The notes under the pieces: model-generated | Database searches by the model: none | Seen by the model: the letters and a program-made list of their open reading frames with translations, nothing else | Told to the model about the DNA's origin: nothing | In this document: positions 37,474 to 50,788 of the stretch, piece by piece | How the letters are laid out: each line of letters begins with the position of its first letter | Numbering within the stretch: position 1 is the first letter of the stretch | Assembly: GCF_011752815.1 (NCBI RefSeq) | Contig: NZ_VWWV01000002.1 | Coordinates: 744,001 to 808,000 of the forward strand | Origin: Enterobacter sp. Cy-643 | Lineage (GTDB): Bacteria; Pseudomonadota; Gammaproteobacteria; Enterobacterales; Enterobacteriaceae | Length of the DNA stretch: 64,000 bases | Direction: 5' to 3' | Program-made: the position numbers and the translations under genes

Positions 37474-39244
37474 TGGCGCTCTCCCCGACGTCTTCCTGCT
37501 CCGGCGCCTCGTCCAGCGCGGCTTCCAGCTGTTGATAGCGGTACATGTCCCGATACCAGCCCGGCTGAGACGCCAGCGCGTCATGGCTGCCTCGCTGGGC
37601 GATATGCCCGTGCTGCATCACCAGAATTTCGCTGGCCTCCGTCAACGCAGACAACCGGTGCGCGCTGATAATGACCGTGCGGTGTTCGCCCCACTCGCGC
37701 AGATTGTGCAGAATTTGGTGCTCGGTGCGGCCGTCTACTGCGGAAAGCGCGTCATCCAGGATCAGGATTTCTGCATCAAGCAGCAGCGCCCTGGCAATGG
37801 AGATACGCTGTTTTTGCCCGCCCGAAAGCATAACCCCACGTTCACCCACTTCGGTATCGTAGCCTTGCGGCAAGCGCAGGATATCCTCATGAACGCTGGC
37901 CAGGCGAGCGACACGCTCAATGTCCTCCTGCGTGGCACCCGGTTTGCCCAGCGCTATGTTGCTGGCCACGGTGTCAGAGAACAGGAACGGCGTCTGGTTC
38001 ACGATAGCCAGCCGGCTTCTCCAGCCGTCAATTTTCAGCGCCGTGATCGGAATATCGTGGTAGCGAATATCCCCTTCGGTCACGTCAAAGTGGCGCTGAA
38101 TCAAGGCGAGAATCGTGCTTTTCCCCGAGCCCGTTGGCCCGCACAGGCCAAGCATTCCCCCCGGTTTGAGGGTGAAGTTGACGTTTTGCAGCGTCGGCTG
38201 AGCGGTCTGTGGGTAGTGGAACTGGCGAATCGAAGCCACCAGTTCAGCCCGCCCTTCCGGCAGCGCTTTATCGCCGTCGACCACGCCCGGCTCTTCTTCC
38301 AGCATCGCACGGATACGGCTGTAGGCCGCACTCCCACGCTCGACAATATTGAACATCCAGGCCAGCGCCAGCATCGGCCAGATCATCAGGCCGAGATACA
38401 TCACAAAGCTGGTGAGCTGCCCCAGGGTAAGCGTGCCGTCGATAACCATCCAGCTTCCGCCGCCGATGGCCAGCAGGTTTGCGGCCCCAATCGCGACATA
38501 AATAGTGGGATCAAAGCGCGCATCAATACGCGCGACGCGCATGTTTTTCGCCCCGGCATCCTGGGCTTCTGCGGCAAACAGCGCCGACTGCCTGTCTTCA
38601 AGGCCGAACGCCTTGATCATACGGATGCTGGTCATGCTTTCCTGAGTTCGATCGTTTAACGCTGAGAATGCCGCCTGCGCCACTTTGAAGCGATCGTGTA
38701 AACGCGCGCCGTCGCGTTTGATCACCACGGCCATGATTGGCATCGGCAGAAGCGCCAGCAATGTGAGCTGCCAGCTGATTTGTGTGGACATGACTATCAG
38801 CACCGCCAGCCCCATGACCAGCGAGTCTACCAGCGTTAACACCCCTTCCCCCGCCGCGAACACCACGCGATCCACATCGTTAGTCGCACGCGCCATCAGG
38901 TCGCCGGTACGGTGGCGGAGATAAAACTCAGGGTGATGGCGGCTTAGCTGGCGGTAATAGTTTTCCCGCAGCTCAACGGCAAGCTGGTAAGACGCCCCGA
39001 ACAGCAGGACGCGCCAGACGTAGCGCACCAGATAAACCACTACGGCAATAAGCAGCATCAGACCGATCCACATCAGCACTTGCTGAGAGGAGAGACGCTG
39101 CTGCACGACGCCATCCACAATCACGCCCACCACTTTTGGCGGCACGAGCTGCAAAATAGCGATGATAATAAGCAATGCCACCGCGCCGAGGTAGCGTCGC
39201 CACTCGCGGGTGAAGTACCAGCTTAACTGAGCAAATAATCGCAC
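37463..39244 (-). CDS. mdlA: ABC transporter, MdlA half
   Basis: A 593-residue half-transporter, partner of MdlB. Six spans (about 15-300) are followed by the ATPase domain with GPTGSGKST (Walker A), [15 protein letters not shown] (signature) and [21 protein letters not shown] (Walker B; the residue after the Walker B Asp is Asp, not the usual catalytic Glu). MdlB has the intact DEA there, so the dimer probably has one good and one weak ATP site, as is known for several heterodimeric ABC exporters. Confidence 0.95.
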   Translation of the reverse strand: MRLFAQLSWYFTREWRRYLGAVALLIIIAILQLVPPKVVGVIVDGVVQQRLSSQQVLMWIGLMLLIAVVVYLVRYVWRVLLFGASYQLAVELRENYYRQLSRHHPEFYLRHRTGDLMARATNDVDRVVFAAGEGVLTLVDSLVMGLAVLIVMSTQISWQLTLLALLPMPIMAVVIKRDGARLHDRFKVAQAAFSALNDRTQESMTSIRMIKAFGLEDRQSALFAAEAQDAGAKNMRVARIDARFDPTIYVAIGAANLLAIGGGSWMVIDGTLTLGQLTSFVMYLGLMIWPMLALAWMFNIVERGSAAYSRIRAMLEEEPGVVDGDKALPEGRAELVASIRQFHYPQTAQPTLQNVNFTLKPGGMLGLCGPTGSGKSTILALIQRHFDVTEGDIRYHDIPITALKIDGWRSRLAIVNQTPFLFSDTVASNIALGKPGATQEDIERVARLASVHEDILRLPQGYDTEVGERGVMLSGGQKQRISIARALLLDAEILILDDALSAVDGRTEHQILHNLREWGEHRTVIISAHRLSALTEASEILVMQHGHIAQRGSHDALASQPGWYRDMYRYQQLEAALDEAPEQEDVGESANES

Positions 39245-39318
39245 GAAGTTTAGATCCTGAAATGCTGCCTGCCGGCCAGGGCAAAAGAGTAGAGGCTACT
39301 GTTCCGCACTGTGCGGAA

Positions 39319-39780
39319 TCAGGAAGTTAGAGGTAATGCTGTGGTGTATTTTATCTGTTCCATGGCAAAACTCGAAGTGACATCGCTTAAACCCGGGATG
39401 CCGTTCACCAGCCGCTTATAAAAGTCGTCGTACCGCTTCATGTCTGCCACCTGAACCCGAATCAGGTAATCATATTCGCCGGCCATGCGCCAGAACCCCA
39501 GAACTTCGGGCATGGCTTCCACCACCGAGACAAATTTGCAGTACCACTCGCTGCTGTGCTGCTGGGTTTTAATCAGCACAAACGCCGTCAGGCCCAGCCC
39601 GAGTTTTTCCGGATCCAGCAGCGCAACTTTGCCGCGAATATAGCCTTCGTCTTCCAGGCGTTTTAAGCGTTTCCAGCACGGGGTGGTGGTCAGATTAACG
39701 GCATCCGCCAGCGCCTGCAAAGACAGGGTACAGTCCTGCTGCAGCATCGCAAGCAGCTTTTGGTCAATTTTATCTATCAC
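39319..39780 (-). CDS. decR: Cysteine-responsive Lrp-type regulator DecR
   Basis: A 153-residue Lrp/AsnC-family regulator (E. coli YbaO/DecR). The helix-turn-helix '[30 protein letters not shown]' spans about 20-48 and the RAM domain (about 75-140) follows. It senses cysteine and turns on cysteine breakdown. Here it is divergent, with a 115-base gap, from a cysteine desulfhydrase-type gene, its obvious target, as for cdsR-cdsH in Salmonella. Confidence 0.93.
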   Translation of the reverse strand: MIDKIDQKLLAMLQQDCTLSLQALADAVNLTTTPCWKRLKRLEDEGYIRGKVALLDPEKLGLGLTAFVLIKTQQHSSEWYCKFVSVVEAMPEVLGFWRMAGEYDYLIRVQVADMKRYDDFYKRLVNGIPGLSDVTSSFAMEQIKYTTALPLTS

Positions 39781-39895
39781 AAGACCACCAGAGAGAAATA
39801 TTTTCTCTAATGGAAGCGCTAAACAGGCAAAATGGCAACTTTTTTATCCTGACTTTGGATTACGCTAAGCACAAATTGATAAATGAGAATTTTCC

Positions 39896-40948
39896 ATGAC
39901 CAGCACCTGGGTGACCAACGCCATCAGCGAGATTAACGCCGACTATCAACGCTCTGCGGATACGCATCTTATCCGCCTGGCTTTGCCCGCTTTTCCGGGT
40001 ATTCAGCTGTATCTGAAGGATGAAAGCACTCATCCCACCGGCAGCCTGAAGCACCGTCTCGCGCGATCTCTGTTTCTGTACGGGCTGTGCAACGGCTGGA
40101 TTAAAGAAGGCACCACGATTATCGAAGCCTCCTCTGGCTCAACCGCAGTGTCAGAAGCCTATTTTGCTCGCCTGCTTGGTCTGCCGTTTATTGCGGTGAT
40201 GCCCGCCAGCACCGCAAAACGCAAAATTGAACAGATCGAATTCTACGGCGGCCGCTGCCATTTTGTAGACAGCGCCTGTGAAATTTACGCCGCTTCGGAA
40301 ATGCTTGCCCGCGAGCTGAACGGCCATTATATGGATCAGTTCACTTACGCTGAGCGGGCAACCGACTGGCGCGGGAACAACAACATTGCCGACAGTATTT
40401 TCCGTCAGATGACCCATGAGCCGCATCCGGTGCCGGATTACATCGTGATGAGCGCGGGTACCGGCGGCACTTCGGCCACCATTGGCCGCTACCTTCGCTT
40501 TCAGGGCCACGATACGAAACTGGTGGTCGTGGACCCACAAAATTCAGTATTTCTTGATTACTGGCAGCAGCGCGACTGTGGCCTGAAAAGCGCAGTGGGC
40601 AGCAAAATTGAAGGTATTGGTCGCCCTCGCTGCGAGCCTTCATTTATTCCTGATGTGATTGACGAGATGATGCGCGTGCCGGACGCCGCCAGCGTCGCCA
40701 CCATGCAATGGCTGGAATCTCAGCTTGGCCGCAAAGTCGGCGCCTCAACCGGCACCAATATGTGGGGCGTATTGCAGCTTGCCGCGAGAATGCGTGAGGA
40801 AGGCCGGAGTGGTTCTATCGTGACGCTGCTTTGCGACAGCGGTGAACGCTACCTTGAGTCCTACTACAATTCAGCCTGGGTCAACGATCATATCGGCGAT
40901 TTACAGCCATGGCGTGCTGAAATAAACCAGTTGGTGACTACACTCTAA
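39896..40948 (+). CDS. cdsH: PLP-dependent cysteine desulfhydrase (CdsH type)
   Basis: A 350-residue protein of the cysteine-synthase/O-acetylserine sulfhydrylase fold. The pyridoxal-phosphate lysine lies in [16 protein letters not shown] (about 43-58), the substrate loop is [13 protein letters not shown] (about 82-94) and the phosphate-binding loop is [16 protein letters not shown] (about 185-200). It is not a biosynthetic CysK: the neighbour decR, divergently transcribed, and its match in place to Salmonella STM0458 (CdsH) point to degradation of cysteine to pyruvate, sulfide and ammonia. E. coli K-12 has no copy here. Confidence 0.8.
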   Translation: MTSTWVTNAISEINADYQRSADTHLIRLALPAFPGIQLYLKDESTHPTGSLKHRLARSLFLYGLCNGWIKEGTTIIEASSGSTAVSEAYFARLLGLPFIAVMPASTAKRKIEQIEFYGGRCHFVDSACEIYAASEMLARELNGHYMDQFTYAERATDWRGNNNIADSIFRQMTHEPHPVPDYIVMSAGTGGTSATIGRYLRFQGHDTKLVVVDPQNSVFLDYWQQRDCGLKSAVGSKIEGIGRPRCEPSFIPDVIDEMMRVPDAASVATMQWLESQLGRKVGASTGTNMWGVLQLAARMREEGRSGSIVTLLCDSGERYLESYYNSAWVNDHIGDLQPWRAEINQLVTTL

Positions 40949-41065
40949 ATAATTCGAGTTGCAGGAAGGCGGCAAGACCGTGAATCCTCAGGAGCATAGC
41001 TGACTATGTGACTAAGGTGAGCGGGTGCAGTCAACGCACCTGCGGCTTGAAGTATGACGAGTATA
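40949..41065. repeat. MITE-like intergenic repeat between cdsH and cof
   Basis: About 117 bases beginning directly after the cdsH stop: AATTCGAGTTGCAGGAAGGC at the left end and the matching inverted ACTTCAAGCCGCAG (read on the minus strand) at the right end, followed by the target-like GTATA. Inside is a second inverted repeat, CATAG-CTGA-CTATG (about 40995-41008). Elements of this wording recur in enterobacterial genomes between genes. The last bases abut the T run of the cof terminator. Confidence 0.7.
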
Positions 41066-41089
41066 AAAAAACCGGGCTTTTAGCCCGGT
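41064..41089 (-). terminator. cof terminator
   Basis: ACCGGGCT-TTT-AGCCCGGT (41071-41089) with seven T residues on the minus strand (the A run 41064-41070). It lies 12 bases after the cof stop codon and joins the right end of the MITE-like repeat. Confidence 0.93.
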
Positions 41090-41100
41090 GCTGTAAGGTC

Positions 41101-41925
41101 TCAATATTCGGGGGAATAGGTGAGATGTGGAGTGTCCAGCCAGTGCGTCAAATAGTGCGAGACCGCCTGGTTACGGCAGTGGCCGATAACCGGCAGATGG
41201 GGTAAATCCGCTTTTAGCTGCGGCATGGCGTTACCCATAATCAGGCCGTGCCCAACCGCCGAGAGCATTTCGCGGTCGTTCATCGCGTCGCCAAATGCCA
41301 TGCAATCCTGCAGAGTCAATCCTAAGTGGGCGCTCAGTACACCAAGCGCTGCACCCTTGTTGCTGCCCACCGGCAGCACTTCCAGGCAGTCCATTGCCGA
41401 GAAGCAAAGAAATGCGCGATCGCCCAGCGCTTCATTGAGCTGAATGCGCAGGCGGCACAGATCGTCATGATCGCCGCAGAAACAGATCTTGGTGACTTCG
41501 TGGGCAGGTAAAGTACGAAGATCGACAATATGTGGCCGGAAACCGCTGTATACGTGTGCGTGAAGCATTTCCGGGATTTCATGGCTGGTTAACCAACCTG
41601 AATCGTTAAAGGCATGCATGCTTGCTTCGGTATCCCAATGGCCGTGCAGCACCGTCTCTACCGCCCACGGCGAAAGATCTTTGCGGTGCATTAGCTCACC
41701 TTCCATGCTGTGAATGCGCGTGCCGTTACCGGTGATCAGGAAAGCGTCGAGATCGATCTTGCCGAGGATATGGCGCATCTCCAGCTCATGGCGGCCGGTT
41801 GCAAAAGCCAGGGTAATCTCGCGCTCTTCACGCAGACGCTTCAGCGTATTCAGGGTTGCTTCCCCAAGGTGATGGTCGGGCAGCAGCAGCGTGCCGTCCA
41901 TATCAAATGCAGCCAGACGAGCCAT
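41101..41925 (-). CDS. cof: HAD-family phosphatase Cof (HMP-PP hydrolase)
   Basis: A 274-residue HAD phosphatase (Cof/YbhA group). Motif I is [10 protein letters not shown] with the nucleophile Asp, motif II 'LAFATGR', motif III 'NKGAALGVL' and motif IV '[11 protein letters not shown]'; all four are intact. E. coli Cof cleaves the thiamine precursor HMP-pyrophosphate and several sugar phosphates. The start MARLAAF at 41925 matches the E. coli protein. A terminator follows. Confidence 0.95.
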   Translation of the reverse strand: MARLAAFDMDGTLLLPDHHLGEATLNTLKRLREEREITLAFATGRHELEMRHILGKIDLDAFLITGNGTRIHSMEGELMHRKDLSPWAVETVLHGHWDTEASMHAFNDSGWLTSHEIPEMLHAHVYSGFRPHIVDLRTLPAHEVTKICFCGDHDDLCRLRIQLNEALGDRAFLCFSAMDCLEVLPVGSNKGAALGVLSAHLGLTLQDCMAFGDAMNDREMLSAVGHGLIMGNAMPQLKADLPHLPVIGHCRNQAVSHYLTHWLDTPHLTYSPEY

Positions 41926-42019
41926 GGTTACTCCAGAAGTGATCGTGACAGGCAAAAGTATCCTCTGGAATATACGGAACTAATAGTGAATACTTAGGAA
42001 AAAATGTTCCGGGTTTATT

Positions 42020-43723
42020 ATGCGACTTCTGAATCGGCTCAATCAATTCCAGCGTTTATGGCAGCCTTCCGGCGGAGAGCCACAGCAGGTGACGGTTGCC
42101 GAGCTGGCCGAGCGCTGCTTTTGTAGCGATCGCCACGTCAGGACGCTGCTTAATCAGCTTGAAGACGCGGGCTGGCTGCGCTGGCGCGCACAGTCTGGCC
42201 GCGGTAAACGCGGTGACCTGACCTTTCTGGTTTCGCCGGAAAACGTGCGTTCCGGCATGATGGAGCAGGTGCTGGATAAGGGCCAGCATCAGAATGCGCT
42301 GGAGCTGGCTCAGCTTGCGCCGGAACAGCTTCGCCAGTTATTACAGCCGTTCCTTGGCGGCCAGTGGCAAAACGATGTCCCGACGCTGCGCATTCCCTAT
42401 TATCGCCCTCTTGATCCCGTTGCCCCTGGTTTTCTGCCGGGTAGAGCCGAGCAGCATCTCGCCGGGCAGGTGTTTTCCGGCCTCACGCGCTTTACTCGTG
42501 AAAGCCCGGAGCCCCAGCCCGACCTCGCCCATCACTGGCAAATATCAAACAGCGGCCTGTGCTGGGATTTTTTTATTCGCTCGACCCTGCACTGGCATAA
42601 CGGTGAGCCCGTAGAAACCCATCAGCTTCAACGGCGGCTGATGATGTTGCTCGAGCTGCCCGCCCTGCGGCGGCTATTTATCAGCGTTAAACGTATTGAG
42701 CTCCCCCACGCGCAGTGCCTGCGCTTTGTTTTGCATCGGCCGGATTATTGGCTGGCACATCGCCTGGCGAGCTACTGCAGTCGCCTGGCTCATCCGCAGG
42801 ATACACAGCTGGGCTGTGGCCCATTCCGCATTGTCAGCTTCAGGCCGAACCTGGTGAGGCTGGAAAGCTTTGAAAGCTATCATCTGAAACACCCGCTGCT
42901 GAAAGCCATCGAATACTGGATCACCCCGCAGCTCTTCGAAACCACGCTCGGCACAAGCTGCCTGCATCCGGTGCAAATTGCCATCGGCCAGCAGGACGAG
43001 CTGGAGAACCTGCGCCCGGTCAGTAATAGTATCAGCCTGGGCTTTTGCTATCTGGGGATCAGGCCGCAGGGCAGGCTCAGCGCAGAGCAGGCCAGAACAA
43101 TCATGCAGATTGTCCGGGAGCCGGAGATGATAGGCACGCTGCCGCTTAACAGTGAACTGATCACGCCCAATCGAGAGATGATCCCCGGCTGGCAGATCCC
43201 CGGCTGGGATGCGCACACAGCCGTAGCGTTACCGAAAAAACTCACGCTGGTTTACCATTTGCCGGTCGAGCTTCACGCCATGGCCCACCAGCTCAGGCAC
43301 TATCTGGCAGAGCGCGGCTGCGAACTGACGGTCATTTTTCACGATGCCAAAACCTGGGCTGGCTGCGAAGATTTAGCCCAGGCGGATATCGTGATGGGGG
43401 ACAGACTGATTGGCGAAGCGCCGGAATACACCCTGGAGCAATGGCTGCGCAGCGATGTGTTGTGGCCCAACTTATTAAGCGCCGGGCATTATGCCCATCT
43501 GCAGGCCACGCTGGATGCCGTGCAGGCTTCCCCTCCTTCTTATGAACGCAATGAAGGGCTGAAAGACGTTTTCCATGGCCTGATGCGGGATGCCGTGGTC
43601 ACGCCGCTGTTTAATTATCGCTACCAGATAAGCGCCCCACCCGGCGTGAACGGCATTGAACTGAATGCCTGGGGCTGGTTTGATTTTTGCGAAGCCTGGC
43701 TCCCGCCGCCGGGAATGACGTGA
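42020..43723 (+). CDS. ybaE: YbaE, SgrR-like regulator
   Basis: A 567-residue protein of the SgrR family: an N-terminal winged helix (about 25-65, 'VTVAELAERCFCSDRHVRTLLNQLEDAGWLRWRAQSGRGKRGDLTF') joined to a periplasmic-binding-protein-like domain of the oligopeptide/DppA type (about 165-520). It could bind a small solute and change DNA binding, as SgrR does with glucose-phosphate stress, but the ligand of YbaE is unknown. It is not SgrR itself; no SgrS small RNA is adjacent. Confidence 0.9.
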   Translation: MRLLNRLNQFQRLWQPSGGEPQQVTVAELAERCFCSDRHVRTLLNQLEDAGWLRWRAQSGRGKRGDLTFLVSPENVRSGMMEQVLDKGQHQNALELAQLAPEQLRQLLQPFLGGQWQNDVPTLRIPYYRPLDPVAPGFLPGRAEQHLAGQVFSGLTRFTRESPEPQPDLAHHWQISNSGLCWDFFIRSTLHWHNGEPVETHQLQRRLMMLLELPALRRLFISVKRIELPHAQCLRFVLHRPDYWLAHRLASYCSRLAHPQDTQLGCGPFRIVSFRPNLVRLESFESYHLKHPLLKAIEYWITPQLFETTLGTSCLHPVQIAIGQQDELENLRPVSNSISLGFCYLGIRPQGRLSAEQARTIMQIVREPEMIGTLPLNSELITPNREMIPGWQIPGWDAHTAVALPKKLTLVYHLPVELHAMAHQLRHYLAERGCELTVIFHDAKTWAGCEDLAQADIVMGDRLIGEAPEYTLEQWLRSDVLWPNLLSAGHYAHLQATLDAVQASPPSYERNEGLKDVFHGLMRDAVVTPLFNYRYQISAPPGVNGIELNAWGWFDFCEAWLPPPGMT

Positions 43724-43797
43724 AGAAGCTGGCTCACGCTCTGGCGGGACGCTACCATACCCTTTTCCAGACACCTTTATGAACGACAGGATAGAGA

Positions 43798-44493
43798 ATG
43801 AAACGTACAGTCGTGGTTTTCAGCGGCGGACAGGACTCCACCACCTGCCTGATTCAGGCCTTACAGCAATACGATGAAGTCCACTGCGTGACCTTTGATT
43901 ATGGTCAGCGCCACCGGGCAGAAATAGACGTGGCCCAAAAGCTGTCGCTGAAGCTTGGTGCCCGCGCGCATAAGGTCCTGGACGTTACCCTGCTGAACGA
44001 ACTGGCGGTGAGCAGCCTGACGCGAGACAGCATTCCGGTGCCGGGCTACAACCCGGAGGATAAAGGCATCCCAAGCACTTTCGTGCCGGGACGCAACATA
44101 CTGTTCCTGACACTGGCGGCCATTTACGCTTACCAGGTTGAAGCAGAATCTGTGATAACAGGCGTCTGCGAAACGGACTTCTCTGGCTACCCGGACTGCC
44201 GCGACGAATTTGTTAAAGCACTTAACCATGCAGTAAGCCTCGGGATGGCAAGAGATATCCGGTTTGAAACGCCGCTGATGTGGCTGGACAAAGCGGAAAC
44301 CTGGGCGCTGGCCGATTACTGGCAGAGCCTGGAAACGGTCCGCCAGGAGACGCTGACCTGCTATAACGGTATCCAGGGCGATGGCTGCGGCGAATGTGCC
44401 GCCTGCAACCTGCGAGCGAATGGCCTGAATAACTATCTGGCCAATAAACCCGCAGTGATGGCCGCAATGAAGCAAAAAACGGGTCTCCAATAA
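43798..44493 (+). CDS. queC: 7-cyano-7-deazaguanine synthase
   Basis: A 231-residue enzyme that makes preQ0, a precursor of queuosine in tRNA and of deazaguanine DNA marks. The PP-loop ATP motif [12 protein letters not shown] (about 6-17) is intact, as is the C-terminal zinc site [16 protein letters not shown], with four cysteines. Length matches E. coli QueC. A bidirectional hairpin separates it from fadM. Confidence 0.97.
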   Translation: MKRTVVVFSGGQDSTTCLIQALQQYDEVHCVTFDYGQRHRAEIDVAQKLSLKLGARAHKVLDVTLLNELAVSSLTRDSIPVPGYNPEDKGIPSTFVPGRNILFLTLAAIYAYQVEAESVITGVCETDFSGYPDCRDEFVKALNHAVSLGMARDIRFETPLMWLDKAETWALADYWQSLETVRQETLTCYNGIQGDGCGECAACNLRANGLNNYLANKPAVMAAMKQKTGLQ

Positions 44494-44594
44494 GCGATAA
44501 CGGCGGAGCGACAAACCTCTGCCGATAAAGGAAGGACCAGACGGTTCATAAAACAGACAGGAAAATCAATGTATTGATTTTCGGCTGAGCATCA

Positions 44595-44626
44595 CAAAGA
44601 GGGAAAACCACGCTTTTCCCTCTTTG
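44595..44626. terminator. Bidirectional terminator between queC and fadM
   Basis: CAAAGAGGGAAAA (44595-44607) pairs with TTTTCCCTCTTTG (44614-44626) around a six-base loop. The stem is rich in A and T at its ends and would work on either strand between the convergent genes. Confidence 0.82.
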
Positions 44627-44635
44627 CCAGCCATC

Positions 44636-45037
44636 TCAGGCGCTCATCATCTGTTCCAGCTTATCTCGCAGTTCACCCTCCAGCGGAACGGCCTTTTGCG
44701 TCTTTAAATCAATGCAGACGAAAGTCAGCAGCGCGTCGGCCACGGCTTCACCTTCTGGCTCCAGCGTCACCACTTGGCTCAACACTCCACTTTTGCCGTT
44801 TAGCTGCTGAAGCGAGCTTTCGATCCGCAGCAGGTCGCCCAGTACCGCCGGGCGGCGGTAGCTGATATTGATGTTCACCACGATAAAAGCGATGTTGTGT
44901 TCCGTCATCCACTGGAAGCCCGTCGTTTTTTCCAGCCCTTCCCAGCGGGCCTCCTCGAGGAACTCAAGATAACGGGCGTTGTTAACGTGTTGGTAGACAT
45001 CCATATGGTATCCACGAACTTTGATATGTGTCTGCAT
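44636..45037 (-). CDS. fadM: Long-chain acyl-CoA thioesterase III
   Basis: A 133-residue hotdog-fold thioesterase (E. coli FadM/YbaW). The catalytic Asp lies in GYHMDVYQHVNNARYLEFLEEARW (about 10-33). It works on long unsaturated acyl-CoAs in fatty-acid breakdown. The ATG at 45037 aligns with MQTQIKVRGYH of E. coli; the longer frame is not conserved. Confidence 0.95.
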   Translation of the reverse strand: MQTHIKVRGYHMDVYQHVNNARYLEFLEEARWEGLEKTTGFQWMTEHNIAFIVVNINISYRRPAVLGDLLRIESSLQQLNGKSGVLSQVVTLEPEGEAVADALLTFVCIDLKTQKAVPLEGELRDKLEQMMSA

Positions 45038-45168
45038 AGCGCGAAGCCCTTGTTCTGTTTTTGTTGTCATCAGGTGAAGGTAAGCGAGGCCATACCCCGA
45101 CAACTGGTATGACCTCTAACTCAGCGTAGCAAACTTTCCTCTTCAGGTGGAAGCCTGAGCACGTAAAC

Positions 45169-47539
<2,371 letters not shown>

Positions 47540-47702
47540 GGTGTAACAACACTCCGCTGTAGTATGACTTGGTAAACCTGCGCAGGCGCTAAGCTGGCAT
47601 CCTTAATGACTCAAGCTGCCCTGTGCTGCGCGCAAGGGCGTATTGTGACAAGAAACCCACTGCAAATCATCAACACCTGCGTAAAATTCGGCTTCAGGCA
47701 AT

Positions 47703-47728
47703 AAAAAAGGCACATCAAATGATGCGCC
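47703..47728 (-). terminator. hupB terminator
   Basis: On the minus strand GGCGCATC-ATTT-GATGTGCC (47709-47728) with one G-T pair, followed by six T residues (the A run 47703-47708), about 48 bases after the hupB stop. Confidence 0.85.
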
Positions 47729-47775
47729 CCTGCGATACCTGACACCATCTACCCCAGCCAGTCGGGGCCAATAAA

Positions 47776-48048
47776 TCAGTTAACAGCGTCTTTCAGCGCT
47801 TTACCAGCACGGAAGCCTGGTACTTTTGCTGCGGCGATGGTGATTTCTTTACCAGTTTGAGGGTTACGGCCAGTACGGGCAGCACGCTCTTTAACAGCAA
47901 AGGTACCAAAACCTACCAGTGCTACGTCTTCCCCGGACTGCAGAGATTCAGTAACAGAAGCAATAACAGCATCTAATGCACGTCCAGCCGCGGCTTTAGA
48001 AATATCAGCACCTGCGGCAATTTTGTCTATCAGTTGAGATTTATTCAC
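47776..48048 (-). CDS. hupB: DNA-binding protein HU-beta
   Basis: A 90-residue histone-like protein of the HU family; the DNA-arm signature [26 protein letters not shown] (about 46-71) is intact. It forms a dimer with HU-alpha and bends DNA. E. coli HupB has the same length and place. The 209-base gap upstream holds the lon terminator and the hupB promoters. Confidence 0.97.
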   Translation of the reverse strand: MNKSQLIDKIAAGADISKAAAGRALDAVIASVTESLQSGEDVALVGFGTFAVKERAARTGRNPQTGKEITIAAAKVPGFRAGKALKDAVN

Positions 48049-48188
48049 TCTTCTCTTCCTCTCTTTATAATTTATATCGCACCTGATATCCCTCAGGTGC
48101 GACCGCGCAGCAGTTATAACAGGCTCGTCATGCCCTTACAACAGGAGTTGTGGACGATAAGCTCAGCCAGCAACTAAATTAGCGATAC

Positions 48189-48224
48189 AAAAAAAAGCTG
48201 GCAAGTGACAATTCACTTACCAGC
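48189..48224 (-). terminator. lon terminator
   Basis: GCTGGCAAGTG and CACTTACCAGC (48197-48207 and 48214-48224) pair over eleven bases with one mismatch, followed on the minus strand by eight T residues (the A run 48189-48196). It lies 34 bases after the lon stop. Confidence 0.92.
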
Positions 48225-48257
48225 CCTAATTTTATTGATTGTATTTGCGTCAGGTCA

Positions 48258-50612
48258 CTATTTTGCGGTGACTACCTGCATGCCAGAAGGCTCATTCTGC
48301 AGCGCGAGGGCCAGAACTTCCTCAATACGCTTCACAGGATGAATAGTCAGGTCTGCAATCACGTTATCCGGAATTTCTTCCAGATCGCGCTTGTTGTCGT
48401 CCGGGATCAGCACGGTTTTGATGCCGCCACGATGCGCTGCCAGCAGCTTCTCTTTCAAGCCACCAATCGGCAACACCTGGCCGCGCAGGGTAATTTCACC
48501 GGTCATTGCCACATCGGCACGAACCGGGTTCCCCGTCAGGCAGGACACCAGCGCGGTACACATTGCGATACCGGCGCTTGGACCGTCTTTCGGCGTCGCC
48601 CCTTCCGGGACGTGAACGTGAATGTCACGTTTCTCGTAGAAATCACCGTTAATACCCAGTTTTTCCGCACGAGCACGGACCACGGTCAGCGCCGCCTGGA
48701 TGGATTCCTGCATAACTTCACCGAGGGAGCCGGTATAAGTCAGCTTGCCTTTACCCGGTACGCAGGCGGTTTCGATGGTCAGCAGATCGCCGCCCACTTC
48801 CGTCCACGCCAGCCCGGTCACCTGACCTACGCGGTTTTCGCTGTCGGCACGGCCGTAATCAAAGCGCTGCACCCCAAGGTAATCCTTCAGGTTGTCGCCG
48901 TTGATTTCGATGTGCTTGAGCGATTTATCCAGCAGCAGCTGCTTCACCGCTTTACGGCACAGCTTGGAGATTTCACGCTCCAGGCTACGGACGCCCGCTT
49001 CACGAGTGTAGTAGCGGATAATGCCCACAATGGCGCTGTCATCCACTTTTAGCTCGCCTTTTTTCAGGGCGTTGCGCTCAATTTGCTTCGGCAGCAGGTG
49101 CTGTTTGGCAATATTCAGCTTTTCGTCTTCGGTATAGCCGGACAGACGAATCACTTCCATACGATCCAGCAGCGGGGCCGGAATGTTCATGGAGTTAGAC
49201 GTTGCGACAAACATCACGTCGCTAAGATCGTAGTCCACTTCAAGGTAGTGATCGTTAAACGTCACGTTCTGTTCCGGATCGAGCACTTCCAGCAGCGCAG
49301 ACGCAGGGTCACCGCGCATGTCGGAAGACATCTTGTCGATTTCATCCAGCAGGAACAGCGGGTTTTTCACCCCGACTTTGGCCATCTTCTGAATCAGTTT
49401 ACCCGGCATAGAGCCAATGTAAGTCCGGCGGTGACCGCGGATTTCCGCTTCGTCACGTACCCCGCCCAGCGCCATACGCACGTATTTACGACCCGTGGCT
49501 TTCGCGATGGACTGGCCCAGAGAGGTTTTACCTACCCCCGGCGGCCCAACCAGGCACAGAATTGGCCCTTTCAGCTTGTTGACACGGCTTTGGACTGCGA
49601 GGTATTCCAGAATGCGATCTTTCACTCGTTCCAGACCGTAATGGTCGGTATCGAGGATTTCCTGCGCCTGACGCAGATCTTTTTTGACCTTGCTGCGGGC
49701 GTTCCACGGAACCTGAACCATCCAGTCGATGTAGCCGCGCACCACGGTAGCTTCCGCAGACATCGGCGACATCATTTTCAGCTTCTGCAGCTCGGCTTCG
49801 GTTTTCTCACGCGCTTCTTTCGGCATTTTCGCCGCGTCAATTTTGCGCTTCAGCGCTTCATTTTCATCAGGCGCGTCGTCCATTTCGCCCAGCTCTTTCT
49901 GAATAGCCTTCATTTGCTCATTCAGATAGTACTCGCGCTGGCTTTTTTCCATCTGCTTTTTAACGCGGTTGCGAATGCGTTTCTCAACCTGCAGCAGATC
50001 GATCTCCGACTCCATCATCGCCATCAGGTATTCGAGACGCTCGTTGATATCGGACATCTCAAGCACAGATTGCTTGTCCGACAGCTTAAGCGGCATATGG
50101 GCGGCAATGGTATCGGCCAGACGTGCAGGATCGTCGATGCTGTTCAGCGACGTCAGCACTTCCGGTGGAATTTTTTTGTTCAGCTTGATGTAGCCTTCAA
50201 ACTGATTGATTGCGGTGCGAACCAGCACTTCCTGCTCGCGCTCTTCAATCGCCGGCGAGTTCAGGTACTCCGCTTGCGCAGAGAAGTGGTCGCCGTTGTC
50301 AGACAGCGTGGTGATACGCGCGCGCTGAAGCCCCTCAACCAGTACTTTTACCGTACCGTCAGGCAGTTTCAGCATTTGCAGAATTGAAGCAACGGTACCC
50401 ACAGTGAACAGGTCGTTAACACCTGGCTCATCCGTCGAAGCCTCTTTCTGCGCCACCAGCATGATTTTCTTATCATGGTCCATTGCAGCTTCCAGGCAGC
50501 GAATGGATTTTTCACGCCCGACAAACAGTGGAATAACCATGTGCGGATAAACCACCACATCGCGCAACGGCAATACGGGGATTTCAATGCGTTCAGAACG
50601 CTCAGGATTCAT
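48258..50612 (-). CDS. lon: ATP-dependent protease Lon
   Basis: A 784-residue AAA+ protease of exactly E. coli Lon length. The N-terminal substrate domain spans about 10-300, the Walker A is [10 protein letters not shown] (about 356-365) and the protease domain has the Ser-Lys site [10 protein letters not shown] (Ser679). It degrades misfolded and regulatory proteins. The start [18 protein letters not shown] at 50612 matches the conserved N-terminus. A sigma-32 promoter lies upstream. Confidence 0.98.
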   Translation of the reverse strand: MNPERSERIEIPVLPLRDVVVYPHMVIPLFVGREKSIRCLEAAMDHDKKIMLVAQKEASTDEPGVNDLFTVGTVASILQMLKLPDGTVKVLVEGLQRARITTLSDNGDHFSAQAEYLNSPAIEEREQEVLVRTAINQFEGYIKLNKKIPPEVLTSLNSIDDPARLADTIAAHMPLKLSDKQSVLEMSDINERLEYLMAMMESEIDLLQVEKRIRNRVKKQMEKSQREYYLNEQMKAIQKELGEMDDAPDENEALKRKIDAAKMPKEAREKTEAELQKLKMMSPMSAEATVVRGYIDWMVQVPWNARSKVKKDLRQAQEILDTDHYGLERVKDRILEYLAVQSRVNKLKGPILCLVGPPGVGKTSLGQSIAKATGRKYVRMALGGVRDEAEIRGHRRTYIGSMPGKLIQKMAKVGVKNPLFLLDEIDKMSSDMRGDPASALLEVLDPEQNVTFNDHYLEVDYDLSDVMFVATSNSMNIPAPLLDRMEVIRLSGYTEDEKLNIAKQHLLPKQIERNALKKGELKVDDSAIVGIIRYYTREAGVRSLEREISKLCRKAVKQLLLDKSLKHIEINGDNLKDYLGVQRFDYGRADSENRVGQVTGLAWTEVGGDLLTIETACVPGKGKLTYTGSLGEVMQESIQAALTVVRARAEKLGINGDFYEKRDIHVHVPEGATPKDGPSAGIAMCTALVSCLTGNPVRADVAMTGEITLRGQVLPIGGLKEKLLAAHRGGIKTVLIPDDNKRDLEEIPDNVIADLTIHPVKRIEEVLALALQNEPSGMQVVTAK

Positions 50613-50684
50613 AGAGCTCTCTCTTAGTTTAATGTCCGCCAGGTGATTTGGTGAACGCTTCCGCTCCACCAACAAGTAAATCAG

Positions 50685-50713
50685 TATATGGGGCTGTTTC
50701 CCGGACATTCAAC
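50685..50713 (-). promoter_or_regulatory. Sigma-32 heat-shock promoter of lon
   Basis: On the minus strand GTTGAA (50713-50708) is followed after 14 bases by CCCCATATA (50693-50685), the -35 and -10 pattern of the heat-shock sigma factor. It lies 73 bases ahead of lon, as in E. coli. Confidence 0.88.
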
Positions 50714-50733
50714 TGTGGGAATGCAGGAAAAAT

Positions 50734-50758
50734 AAATGGGGGATAAAATCCCCCATTT
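50734..50758 (-). terminator. clpX terminator
   Basis: AAATGGGGGAT-TTT-ATCCCCCATTT on the minus strand (50758-50734) followed by ATTTTTCC; it lies about 30 bases after the clpX stop and just ahead of the lon promoter. Confidence 0.9.
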
Positions 50759-50788
50759 TCTTATTAACTGACTGGTTATTCTGGCGAA

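Noticed and set aside
42020-43723. ybaE read as sgrR with an SgrS small RNA
   Set aside because: The protein is SgrR-like but lies in the conserved cof-queC interval of E. coli ybaE, and no SgrS-like sequence is visible next to it.
49083-50387. Long open frame (434 codons) opposite lon
   Set aside because: Antisense to lon, very rich in His, Arg and Phe as expected from a reversed codon pattern, and with no homology I recognise. The same holds for frames opposite amtB, mdlA, tig, the flavoprotein gene and the DASS carrier gene.
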